A stretch of DNA of 64,000 bases from Erigeron canadensis. Lineage: Eukaryota > Streptophyta > Magnoliopsida > Asterales > Asteraceae. The stretch spans positions 39,006,275-39,070,274 of the forward strand of contig NC_057764.1 of NCBI RefSeq assembly GCF_010389155.1, written 5' to 3'. The position numbers and the translations under genes were made by a program. Positions within the stretch are counted from its first letter, which is position 1, and each line of letters starts with the position of its first letter. This document shows positions 48,185 to 58,779 of this stretch, in pieces. The notes beneath the pieces were generated by a model. That model did no database searches and was not told where the DNA came from. It saw only the letters and a list, made by a program, of their open reading frames with translations.

Positions 48185-50427
48185 TTAGTCAAACGGGCCG
48201 GGACGCATGAAACTGGGCGGTGCAAAAAGATTTGTCACCCAGTTACGGTCATCTTCCTGTCCCGAACCACTACCTCTATAACCTGTATCTGTCTGACCGC
48301 CAACATGTCCAGAGCCCGTAGCAGCATCCGCAAAACCCGAACCAGTACCTGCAAAGAAAGAAGGCATAGAAGTAGAAATGCCACCATCACCACCTGTGTA
48401 ACACCCGAACTGGACTGGCCCCATAGGAGAGCCTCCCAAATCATGGGGCTGAGAAAAGAAGTCCATCTGGGCGGGTGTAGAAAAATAAGATCCGCCATCC
48501 TGTCTATAAGGTGGCACACAGACTGGTGGTGGATCAAAAGCAGGAATCTCCGCTGGTGTCTCAAACTGTCTACCCTCAAACTGGGCCTGCCACATCGGCT
48601 GATAATACCCAATCGTATAGTCAATGCGGGCATTCTGCGAGCCCAACCATGAGACCTCCATATCTATTCGACGCTGATAGTCTGCAAAAGCTCAAGCACT
48701 AGACTGCTGACCCTCATATATCTCCTGCAATTGCGTAGTCAAAGGTGTCAAATCAATATCAGTATGACCACGTCTCCTTGGTGGCTGTGGCTGTGGCTCC
48801 TGCTGAGCATCCTCCATGTCCTCATCATCATCATCATCCTCAACCTCCTCTGGTGGTGATCCAATCTCTCCCTCATCATCCATCAATCTATCAGGAAGAT
48901 TCCCCTGCTTCTTCTTGACAATCCTCGCCCGGATCAAATCCTGACGAGTGAACTCAACATGATATACTGGATGGGACAGGTAGGTCTGACGAGCATCTGA
49001 ATCAAAAATCCCCATGTACTTGTAGATCCTAGTAATGAAGTGACCCAAAACAAGCTCTGAATCGGTATGATTACACATCCGATCTAACAAAACCAACGGA
49101 GGAAGAGCAAACTTCCTAAGAGAACCTTCAGTGAACAACTTCATTAACCACAAATCTAACATATACGCCTTATCCCAATGCGAAGACCTCTGAATAAATG
49201 AGGTCACCAAGATCCGATGAAGCAAACGTAACTTCACACTCTTAATCTTATTGACGCTAACATATCCCCCAGAAACCCAAACGTCTCCCCCCGAAATCCT
49301 AGTCCAATACTCGGGAATGGACTCACCATGTCCTAGATCCGCCTTCACATGATACCCCTGCCTCAACAAATTCCTCCAAGCCGGGTTACTCAACTCCTGC
49401 ATTGTATACATTCCAACATAAGCCCCAAATTCAGCTATCGAAGCCTTCCGTTGAACTCCCCCACACATAAACAACACTATCCTCTCTTCAAAAATGTCCT
49501 TGACCTTATGCAGTTCCTTTGTTAATCTCAAAGTCGAATAGAACTCCAAGCAAAGTTCCCTATACACCGACTCTCTATTCAAAAATACATTGTCCGAAAT
49601 TCCACAATTCACAACTCGATTTCCGATTCCCATTCCCATCGAAAATCACTCTTTAAAACCAGCCTCAAGCCCAAAGTATTGAATGTAAAACTGAGCAAGA
49701 AACTTTGGTGGGCACACTTTATGCCTTTCGTTCAAAGTTCAAGTACGCATGTCGTTCGTTCAATTCTTCAAAACAAAGCAATGATGGTGATTGAACTTGC
49801 TTCCTAGATCTCTTAGGAGCGGACCAGCTCCCTTGACCTTCTTGTACTTCTCGTCTCTATTCGGCGGTCTGCAAACATACCAAGTAAACAAATAGACATA
49901 AGAGAAATGCAATGCAAGACCGTGTTTCAACTAAATCGAAAAACTGAAATTCTGAACAGTTATATCCCATTGCGACGCAGTGGGCTCACTTCAACCCTCA
50001 CTGCGGCGCAGTGGGGTTTAATTTACGCAAAGGTCGAAAGTCAACCACTGCACAGTGGCATACGCACACCCACCACTGCGGCGCAGTGGTTAGGTATTTC
50101 TGGGCAAGTTCAATATTCAAACGATACAAAACCAAAACTTTCAGGGTAATTAACTAGCTATCCAGCATCAACAAGCATTCAATCAACTCATAATCAGCCA
50201 TTAATCCTCCCCCACACTTGTTTATCAAAAACCCTAGTTTAATTGAAATTCAAATCTAGAGGAACAAGTGTTTTTAACGAGAGATTAACCACCCCATTGG
50301 CTTTACTAACATCAAACTAACAAAACCCACCAATTAATTCTACAATTACAAACCTAAAACTAAATAAAATCGAACATGAAAGAAAAGAAAAAGAAAAAAA
50401 ATCAAGAAATCGTACCTCTCTTGCCAT
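48185..50427 (-). pseudogene. Athila third ORF (env-like position), spliced leader, broken
   Basis: The main frame runs from about 49639 to 48185, interrupted by TGA at 48692-48694 and reopening in the same frame. It holds EFYSTLRL and AEFGAYVGMYT, typical of the extra ORF of Athila-like elements, then an acidic stretch (EEVEDDDDDEDMED), a Pro/Gln-rich part and a Gly/Ser/Phe-rich tail. Upstream coding-like sequence continues, with a TGA just before the usual start, a frameshift near 49710, and a CAG acceptor at 49869-49871. A short exon MARE lies at 50427-50416 with a GTACG donor. This suggests a 547-bp intron, but exon 2 meets a TAG at 49857-49859. No membrane segment or signal peptide is evident, so an envelope role is not supported by sequence. 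Confidence 0.6.
49967..50089 (-). repeat. Internal palindrome cluster 1 (4 sites)
   Basis: Centres near 49975, 50006, 50051 and 50081, with intervals of 31, 45 and 30 bp. The third is shortened to CCACTGCACAGTGG; the second and fourth contain the exact CACTGCGGCGCAGTG. The cluster lies inside the putative intron of the third ORF. Confidence 0.9.
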
Positions 50428-50644
50428 GATAGAATAGAATAGATGATAATCTAAGAACTTGAGGAGTAAATTAGCAGGATTGAGGGTGGATTAAAGAGAT
50501 TTTCGAAAGTGGTAAAGGGTTTTGGTTGTTACCCGTTCGTTTGTTTATTGTGAGAGAAAAAGAGAGTTTTAAAATTTGTGGTAAATAAATCCTTATCTCC
50601 TTTCCTTACTTATTACCCAGCCCACGTTGACCAGTCAAACATGC

Positions 50645-50848
50645 CCACTGCGGCGCAGTGGGATTCGGCCTTTACCCACTGCGGCGCAGTGGTTCATAAA
50701 ACACCTCGGACACAACTTACTTCACTGCGGCGCAGTGATCCCATGCACACCCTCACTGCGCCGCAGTGAGGGGATAATACTCGAAGGCCAACTTTTAATA
50801 GGGGACTGCGGCGCAGTGGGTCTAATTACACACCATTGCGGCGCAGCC
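50645..50848 (-). repeat. Internal palindrome cluster 2 (6 sites)
   Basis: Centres near 50653, 50684, 50730, 50761, 50811 and 50841, with intervals of 31, 46, 31, 50 and 30 bp. The fourth has the central base flipped (CACTGCGCCGCAGTG). It lies 220-420 bp upstream of the MARE leader exon. GTTGACCAGTCAAAC at 50627-50641 adds two W-box cores. Confidence 0.9.
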
Positions 50849-51061
50849 AAAAGCCACTGTTCACGACCATCAGTTTTTTTTCCTTAGAAAAATTTTTCTA
50901 ACTTACTTACCTTCATCAGCTTCACCTCAAATTTTGCACCTGCACTTTTCTTGACAAAACAAAGTTAAATCTAACTAACAAAATGAAAATGAAACAAAGT
51001 TAAACACGGGTTGCCTCCCGAGAAGCGCTTAATTTATTTACGAGTCTTGAGCTCGACTCGA

Positions 51062-54000
51062 TCACCTTTTAAGTTTCCGAATAAAAAATGGGGACTTCCT
51101 CAATTGTCCCCTCCTGCTGCTCTTCTTCCACATAAGCTTCAAACGATGACCATTAACAATAAAAGACCCATTTCCATCCCTTTTAAACAATTCGACATAA
51201 CCGGACGGATAAACATGCTTAATCACAAAAAGACCTATCCGTCTAGAAGTTAATTTCGGTTGTTTGATTTTTAAACTTTGACAAGAATAACAAAACTTTT
51301 GCACCAACCTTAAATTCCTTCCTACGGATCCTTTTATCATGGTAAATCCTGGTCTTTTCTTTGTAAAGCGGGGAATTCTCATAAGCTCCCAATCTAAGCT
51401 CATCGAGCTCATGGAGTTGCAACAACCTAAGTTCACCGGCCTCCATCATGTCTAGATTCAAATTTATCAAAGCCCAATACGCCTTATGCTCTAATTCAAC
51501 CGGTAAATGACAATTCTTACCGTAGAGCAACTTATATGGCGTCGTGCCAATAGGCGTCTTAAAAGCGGTCCTAAATGCCCACAAGGCATCATCTAACTTT
51601 TTTGACCAAACCTTGGGGTTATCCCCGACCGTTTTTTCCAAAATTCTTTTCAAAGCCCTGTTGGTGTTTTCCACTTGACCACTGGTCTGTGGGTGATACG
51701 AAGTTGAAAAATAATGACACACACCATACCTTTTAAGAACCTTATCTAATTGATGATTTGCAAAGTGCGTACCACGATCACTAATCAAGGCTCTAGGGCA
51801 ACTAAATCTACTAAACAATTGCTTTAAAAAGTCAATGACTACTCGCGCATCGTTTGTAGGCAAAGCCTTAGCTTCAGCCCACTTGGACACGTAGTCAACA
51901 GCAACCAAAATATACTGAAACTGCTTAGACGGTGGGAAAGGTCCCATAAAGTCTATGCCCCAAATGTCAAATACTTCACAAACTTGTATCCCTTGTTGTG
52001 GCATTTCATCCCGTCTTGTGATGCTTCCTTGTCTTTGGCAAATGTCACAAGTTTCCACCAAAGTATGCGCCTCCCTGAAAATAGTAGGCCAATAAAAACC
52101 TGCATCAAAAACCTTTTTACCTGTAACTTGAGGACCATAGTGACCTCTAGTCGGACCATAATGACAAGCATCAAGAATCTCCCTAGTTCCAGCTCCCACT
52201 ACACATTTTCTCACCATTCCATCAACACAAATCCGGAACAAATATGGACTCTCCCAAAAGTAATTCTTCGCATCCATTCTAAGCTTCCTCTTTTGTTGCT
52301 TTGTAAAATCATCCGGAATATCACCTGAAACCAAAAAGTTAGCAATATCCGCAACCCAAGGACCATCATCACTACTAGAAACAAAATTCACAGATTCATC
52401 GGGGAATTTATCCTTGATCTCCCCATCTTGAAGCTCTTCTCGGTTCGGATTTTCCAACCGGCTCAAGTGATCGGCCGCTAAGTTCTCGGCTCCCTTCTTG
52501 TCCTTAATCTCGATATCAAACTCCTGAAACAACAAAATCCAACGAAGTAGTCTAGACTTGGCATCCTGCTTAGCAAACAAATACTTCAAAGCAGAATGGT
52601 CAGTAAAAACAACAGTTTTGCTCAAAACTAAGTATGACCTAAACTTATCAAATGCAAATACAACCGCTAACAACTCCTTCTCCGTGGTCGTGTAATTTTG
52701 CTGGGCTGGATTCAAAGTTTTACTAGCATAGTAAATTGGCTTGAAATGCTTATCTATCTTTTGCCCAAGCACGACCCCAACGGCATAGTCGCTTGCATCA
52801 CACATCAATTCAAAAGGTAAGTTCCAATCCGGACCAATCATAATGGGAGAATTGGTCAACTTTTCTTTCAACACCTGAAAAGCACTTAAACAAGATTCAT
52901 CAAAAACAAAAGATACGTCCTTCTCCAACAAATGGGTCATTGGACGGGTAATCTTAGAAAAATCCTTAATGAATCTCCGGTAGAAACCGGCATGGCCAAG
53001 AAAACTACGAACCCCTTTCATATTGGAAGGCGGGGGTAACTTTGCTATAACATCAATTTTGGCCTTATCAACTTCTATCCCGGCTCTAGACACTTTATGA
53101 CCTAAAACTATCCCTTCGGTCACCATGAAATGATATTTCTCCCAATTTAAAACAAGACGAGCTCTTTCACACCTAGTTAACATTTTATCTAGATTATGCA
53201 AGCAAGACCTAAAGGAATTCCCAAACACCGAGAAATCATCCATAAAAACCTCCATTGAGGTGTCAAGCATGTCCTGGAAGATGGCTATCATGCACCTTTG
53301 AAAGGTGCTTGGTGCATTGCACAAACCAAAAGGCATTCGTCGGTAGGCGAAAGTACCAAAGGGGCAAGTAAAAGTGATCTTTTCCTGGTCTTTTGGATCA
53401 ATGGGTATTTGAAAGTACCCGGAGAATCCATCTAAGAAACAAAAATATTCGTTGCCTGCTAATCTTTCCAACATCTGATCAATAAATGGGAGGGGAAAAT
53501 AGTCCTTTCGGGTGGCATCATTTAACTTACGGTAATCTATGCATACCCACCAACCCGTGACAGTTCTAGTAGCTAGAAGTTCATTATTTTCATTTTCAAT
53601 CACCGTCATACCCCCCTTTTTGGGCACACAGTGTACCGGACTTACCCATGAACTATCTGCTATCAGGAAAATTATACCTGCATCTAACAATTTAATAACC
53701 TCTTTTTTCACAACTTCTTTCATGTTTGGGTTAAGCCTCCGTTGTCGCTAGACAACGGGCTTAACATCATCAATAAAATCTATCTTATGTTGGCAAAAAT
53801 CTGGATTAATACCTGGAATGTCGGTAGTCTTCCAAGCAAAAGCCCGCTTATGAGCTTTAAGAACGGCCAAAAGAAGTCTTTTTTCCTCAGTAGTAAGTGA
53901 AGAAGAAATAACCACGGGAAGAGAGGATTTACCTGCCAAGTAAGCATACTCCAAGTGGGCAGGCAATGGTTTAAGCTCCAGATCAGTAGGGGGTACATCA

Positions 54001-54839
54001 ACCGAATTTGGCACCCTCGAGCTTCCATCAGCAACAACCTTTTCAAATCTCTCATCTTCTGGAGGTGTCTCATCCAAACTCAATGCCAGAACCTCTGCAA
54101 ACAAATCATCATCACCAATATCTCCAGCTCCTAAGCAAACGAGCTCTTCATCAACTTCCGTTTCCATGAATTCCTGAAATTCTTGATCCAAAGCATCATC
54201 AATTACGTCAATCCTGAAACAAGATTCATCAGTCGAGTAAGAATGCTTAATAGATCGTTCAACATTAAACACTATCCTATCCGTACCCACACCCAACGAA
54301 ATTTCCTTATCTTTCACCCGGATGATAGCATCTGCGGTGTTAAGGAATGGTCTACCTAAAATCAAGGGTACCTTAGTGTCTTCTTCAATTTCTAAGATCA
54401 CAAAATCAACAAGAAAAACTATATGACCTACTTGGACAGTCATGTTTTCAGCAATCCCAATTGGATACTGAAAAGAATGGTCAGCTAGTCTTATACTCAT
54501 ACGAGTAGGTCTCAAGATACCGGAAGCCAACTTACTCCAAACCGAGTAAGGCATCAAATTAATACTTGCACCTAAATCTGCCAATGCCTTACAAGTCAAA
54601 GTACGAATAGAACAAGTTATAAGAAAACTCCCTGGATCCTCAAGCTTAGGCGGAATCTGTTGATTCTGCAAGATAGCAGAACACTCAGCATTGAGATATG
54701 TCGCCTTCACCTCATCCATCTTTCCTTTGTCTGTAACAAGTTCCTTGATAAATTTCGCATAGTTTGGCATTCCCTGTATCAAATCAACTAAAGGCGCATT
54801 AATATGAACATTTTTGATCATGTTAACAAATTTGTCATA
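51062..54839 (-). pseudogene. Athila pro-pol region, broken
   Basis: One reading frame interrupted by TAG at 53748-53750, with a frameshift near 51270-51285. Aspartic protease: ADLGASINLMP near 54580. In the longest open part (53723 to 51243, 826 aa): RT with DYRKLN (63-68), FLDGFSGY (97-104) and FMDD (160-163); RNase H with D309, E350 and D375; integrase with H521, H528, C559, C562 and catalytic D591, D649 and E685, i.e. D(57)D(35)E. A GAP-type tail (VNGHRLKL) continues in another frame down to 51062. Motifs are intact, so the damage is recent. Function would be reverse transcription and integration. Confidence 0.92.
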
Positions 54840-56650
54840 CTATTTCTTCAATTTGGCCTTCCTGAACCTCTGGGGAAATGGAACCTTAGGCTTATACGGC
54901 TTGGCCTCAGGTGTCACCGCCGGTTTGGATGGAATAATAGGAATCTTCATAGTTGTATCTTCTTCCATCTCAATTTCCTCATCAACATCTTCATTTCCTG
55001 TATCCTGCACATCTGAAACAATAACATTAGGATTAGGAGGAGGGGCATAGGATCTACCTGTACGAGTAGTAATGGCCTTCGCTTGCTCCTGACGAACAGG
55101 AAGTGGAGTGTACTTCTGACCATTATTGGACCCTTGATTCTGCTTCGGATTCTGCTGAGTGTTACTAGGCAAAGCACCCTGGGGCCTAGTAAGAGCAGCC
55201 ATCCTACTTTCAAGATCCTTAAAATTAATATCCTGATTTTTGGCATTCATCCCCACTTGACCATTAATCCTGTCTAGCCTCTGACTCAACTCCCTAGAAT
55301 CCTCCCTTATATTCTGGATACTTGTGTTTGTCTCAATCTGATTGCTCATCATCTTCTTCATCATTTCTCTCAGCTCGGCATTAGGATCGGTAGTAGAAGA
55401 GGAAGAACCCGATCCTTGGCTTTGCTGAGTCTCCTGCTGCTGTGGCTGACTTTGATAATTGCTCCTTTGCCACCTGTTACCAGAAAAACGAGAAGAATTA
55501 GCAGGAAAAGAAGAGTTATAAGAGTTGTTACCTGATGACCGATTCTAAAAACCGGTGTTTCTCTGAAAACCTCCTTGCTGATTCTGAACAAAACTAACAT
55601 CTTCAGGTCCCTGGTTGGGATACTCTTCTGAATAGTGTGTCTCTCCACAATGATCACACCCATCAGCAAGCACTTTCACATCTCGTTCTAAATATCCAAA
55701 CCGTGATTCTTGATTAGCAAATCCTTTATCCATTCTTGCCGACAAAGCTTGAACCTCATCAATAATACTAGAATTGTTGCTTCCATCGGCTCTTGCACCC
55801 TTACTTTGCTTGAATCGGCTCTCATTCTTCACAAACCTCTTATCATCCATGGTCGCATTATCCTTCACCATACGCTCCAAAATGTCAAAACCTTCATTTG
55901 GAGTAATCTTGCTAAAACTTCCACCAAAAGCATACCCCATCTCTCTCTTAGAAGCCTTGGTCAATCCATCAAAGAACAATTCCACATACTTCTCTTTGGT
56001 CAATTCATTACCCGACAATTTCTCAACATTTCTTTAAACCGGATCCATGCATCTACCACATCTTCCCCATCTTCTTGCATGAAGGACCTTATCAAGTTTT
56101 TCAATTGCCTCTGAGTTCTAACCGAGTAAAAATCACCAATAAAAGCTTCCTTGAGTTGATCCCAAGTTGTAATCGAATTCTCTGGAAGATCTTTAAACCA
56201 ATCTTCGGCATCCCCGATAAGAGTGATAAGAAAGGTTTCAAGTTTCACGACATTCATTTGGTTTTGGCCATATTGGTAAAGTTGTGCCAACTTCTCAAAC
56301 CTCTCCAAGTGCTTATATGGATCCCATTTCTTCTTTCCATCAAACTTTTGTTGTTCAATGCTCTTTAGATGATTCGGTTTCAAATTGAAGCTTTTATCAA
56401 CCGCCGGTGTTCTAATAGCGGAACCACGAGCCGAAGGAATATTGCGGGCTCGGTCCCCGTACTTGATGTCATTCGGGTCTGTTGGTAGATTGTCACCCAT
56501 TTCTTCTTTCACAAGTGCAAGCTCAAAGAATTCCTCTAGATAGAAGCCTTCTTCGTCTGAATCCGGTGGTGCTGTAAAGTTGATCCTGCGTCTAGGTGGA
56601 GTCTTCAATGGACTAAAAAGCGGTCTCCCCGAAGAACGCAAAATCATCAA
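54840..56650 (-). pseudogene. Athila gag region, broken
   Basis: The frame opens at 56650 (MMILRSSGRP) with a capsid-like segment containing KFDGKKKWDPYKHLERFEKL and NLIRSF. A one-base frameshift near 56010-56025 moves it to the frame ending at TAG 55545-55547. Beyond that stop the same frame continues to TAG 54840-54842 and then into pro-pol, so gag-pol was originally one ORF. The zinc knuckle reads CDHCGETHYSEEY where a final Cys is expected, so one ligand is lost. A coiled-coil-like segment (55364-55250) follows. Confidence 0.88.
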
Positions 56651-56799
56651 CTATTAAAGAATCCTGCAAAACACAACTCACACCACACGTCAAATGCACT
56701 TGTGATAATTCAAAAAAACAAATCTAAACTAATAAAGCAAATAACTTCCTCACGCGTGAGGAAGGATCAAACCACTAAATAAACTAATTCGGCACACAT

Positions 56800-56817
56800 T
56801 CCCCGGCAGCGGCGCCA
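56800..56817 (-). promoter_or_regulatory. Primer binding site (tRNA-Asp type)
   Basis: On the minus strand, TGGCGCCGCTGCCGGGGA lies 6 nt inside the 5' LTR. It matches the complement of the plant tRNA-Asp 3' end with one mismatch, as in other Athila elements. Confidence 0.85.
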
Positions 56818-57871
56818 AAAACTTGATGTACTAAATCGAGTCTTAAATTTATAAAACAAGAACCACCTACAAACTGACTACTACGCACTCACGGGCAGTG
56901 AACCCGATCGTTTGTAATATAGTATTGAGGTAAATCCGAGATCGTTCGCAGGGAATGGTTAGACAAGTTGTTTGGTAAAATGGTTTGGAAAACGGGTGTT
57001 ACTCTCAAAATCCTTTTGACAATGAAAATTTAAAATGCTTTGCAAAGCAAATAGCATAAAATAAAGAAGAACTTCAAACAATATAATTAAAAGTCATCCA
57101 CCTTGACTTCCCTCAACTTCAAATGTGATTGCATTTAATTAAGATCATATTCCCTAGAATTTAAAGATAATCGTGATAAGATTAAGGAGCTCACGTGGTA
57201 CCACCAACCGTGAACAAATTAACAAATCACCTAACTGCTAGTTGAATTACCCAAGCCGGTACCACCAAAGCAAAGACAACTTTTTCCAACAATTAGTTTT
57301 ATTGACTACCGAATTAACAATTGAACCTATGTGACAACAACATGGTACCACCAGCCGCTATCAATCACGTTGACAAAATTAATTTTTTCTTAAAATGACA
57401 TTCACTATCACACCATGAACTAGTGATAATTACTCATAGACAAGTAACCGTTTTAAAATCACATACACATTCAACTGGTACCACCAACGAAGATTTATAT
57501 GCAACCAATATCAAAATAATTAATAAAAAGAATTAAAATCATCAAGATCACAGAACAACGATAATTGAATAAACTCTTTTGAATTAAAAATATTGCAATC
57601 ACATTATCCGTCTCATTTCATCAAGGTGGATGATAAACAGTTTAGCCACTCATGATCAATGAACAAAAACAATCAATAAAAGAGAAGAACATATTGTACC
57701 AATCGTTTGAGAAAATAGAAATTGCAAGACAGTAATTAATACGATCTAGATGGGTGCCCGTAATATCTTCGATGAGTCCGCCTATGTGTTTCACTTGATT
57801 GGAGAAGGAAGAATCCTGATAGAGCAGCACCTAGAAAGACTTTCGATGCGTAAAAATTCGTCCTAGGGTTT

Positions 57872-57881
57872 GTATTTATAC
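57872..57881 (-). promoter_or_regulatory. TATA box in the 5' LTR
   Basis: GTATAAATAC on the minus strand. Transcription should start about 30 bp downstream, near 57840, giving an R-U5 of roughly 1 kb. Confidence 0.65.
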
Positions 57882-57933
57882 CCCTTGAAAAATAAAGGCT
57901 TAAGTCGGCCATTGACTTTTGTTGACCGACCTC

Positions 57934-58228
57934 CCACTGCGGCGCAGTGGTCATGTGATGCCCTCCACTGCGTCGCAGCCAAATATCATTGTCCAAAACT
58001 TCGTCTTCAATTTAGATAATTGTGGCGCAGTGGACTAGTTCCTTTCCTCACTGCGGCGCAGTGACAACCTTTGACCGGTCTCCGTTGACTTGCTTGATCA
58101 CTGCGGCGCAATGAAACTCAATGATAACCACTGATGCGCAGCCAAATATCTCTGGTCAAAAAATTCCTCGTGCATGGATGACCACTGCGGCGTAGTGGCT
58201 TGGTAACATTGCCCACTGCATCGCAGTC
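57934..58228 (-). repeat. Paired palindrome array in the 5' LTR (8 sites)
   Basis: Same arrangement as in the 3' LTR, 53 to 347 bp upstream of the TATA box, i.e. in the enhancer part of U3. Exact CACTGCGGCGCAGTG copies are at 57935-57949 and 58049-58063. TTGAC/GTCAA cores lie beside and between pairs. Confidence 0.9.
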
Positions 58229-58779
58229 AACTTGATTACTCGATTTCTTCGTTTTCAACTTTTAAATTCCAAATTACAACTTCTTTTCTACTCGAATTAA
58301 CTCTCGACATCATGGATCACCTCTAGGCCAATAAGTCTTCCAAATATGCACCAAATGAACGCGTAACCTGTTTAGAGCCTGAAACCACTAACAAACACCA
58401 TAAACGCGCCAAATGCACACAAAAAAGACTTAAAAACATATAAATATATGGCCAATAATGATGTGGGTAATGGGTATAAATTAGTCACATCAATATTTTT
58501 TGCTCATGAAAACTTTTCTATATGGAAAAGTTTTGAAACCTTTTGTTTCTTTACATGGGTTCACGGGTTTAATAGATCTAAAAGGTTTTACATGGGTGGG
58601 TCAGGCGAGTTGGATAACGATTTTAGCTTTCTTTACTCTGTTTTTTAGTGCACTTAAAGGTTGTGTTTAGTGCAGTTTTAGGGCTGATTATGCTGTAGAT
58701 TTGAGGTCTAAAATCTACAGTGAAGGGATATTTTTAGGGCGGTAAACTTGGAATACATATAAATTTGTAACATCCTCAG

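Larger units (their letters stand above)
44953..58492 (-). mobile_element. Athila-type Ty3/Gypsy LTR retrotransposon, 13.5 kb
   Basis: It is complete from LTR to LTR, with perfect 5-bp target duplications ATATT (44948-44952 and 58493-58497) and TGATGTG...CACATCA ends. All coding is on the minus strand in the order 5' LTR, PBS, gag, protease, RT-RNase H, integrase, third ORF, PPT, 3' LTR. RT and protease sequences ([32 protein letters not shown]), the tRNA-Asp primer site and the extra 3' ORF point to the Athila lineage. The reading frames carry several stops and frameshifts, so this copy cannot make its own proteins. About 36 differences between the LTRs (counted by eye, ~2%) indicate a fairly young insertion. 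Confidence 0.95.
56824..58492 (-). repeat. 5' LTR of the Athila element
   Basis: 1669 bp. On the minus strand U3 runs from 58492 toward the TATA box at 57881. It differs from the 3' LTR at about 36 positions, mostly transitions. At the palindromes this LTR keeps CpG in some sites and has lost it in others (TGTGGCGC near 58022, GCGTAG near 58192, GCATCG near 58219). Confidence 0.95.

Noticed and set aside
48161..48702. Plus-strand frames of 163 and 63 aa
   Set aside because: Antisense shadows of the minus-strand third ORF of the Athila element.
50645..50848. CRISPR-like look of regularly spaced palindromes
   Set aside because: The spacing alternates, the sites vary, the host is a plant genome and the array lies in a retrotransposon. 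There are no cas genes.
49907..50887. Plus-strand frames with recurring LRRSG, TAAQW and HCGAV peptides
   Set aside because: The peptides are translations of the CACTGCGGCGCAGTG palindrome in different frames, not protein repeats.
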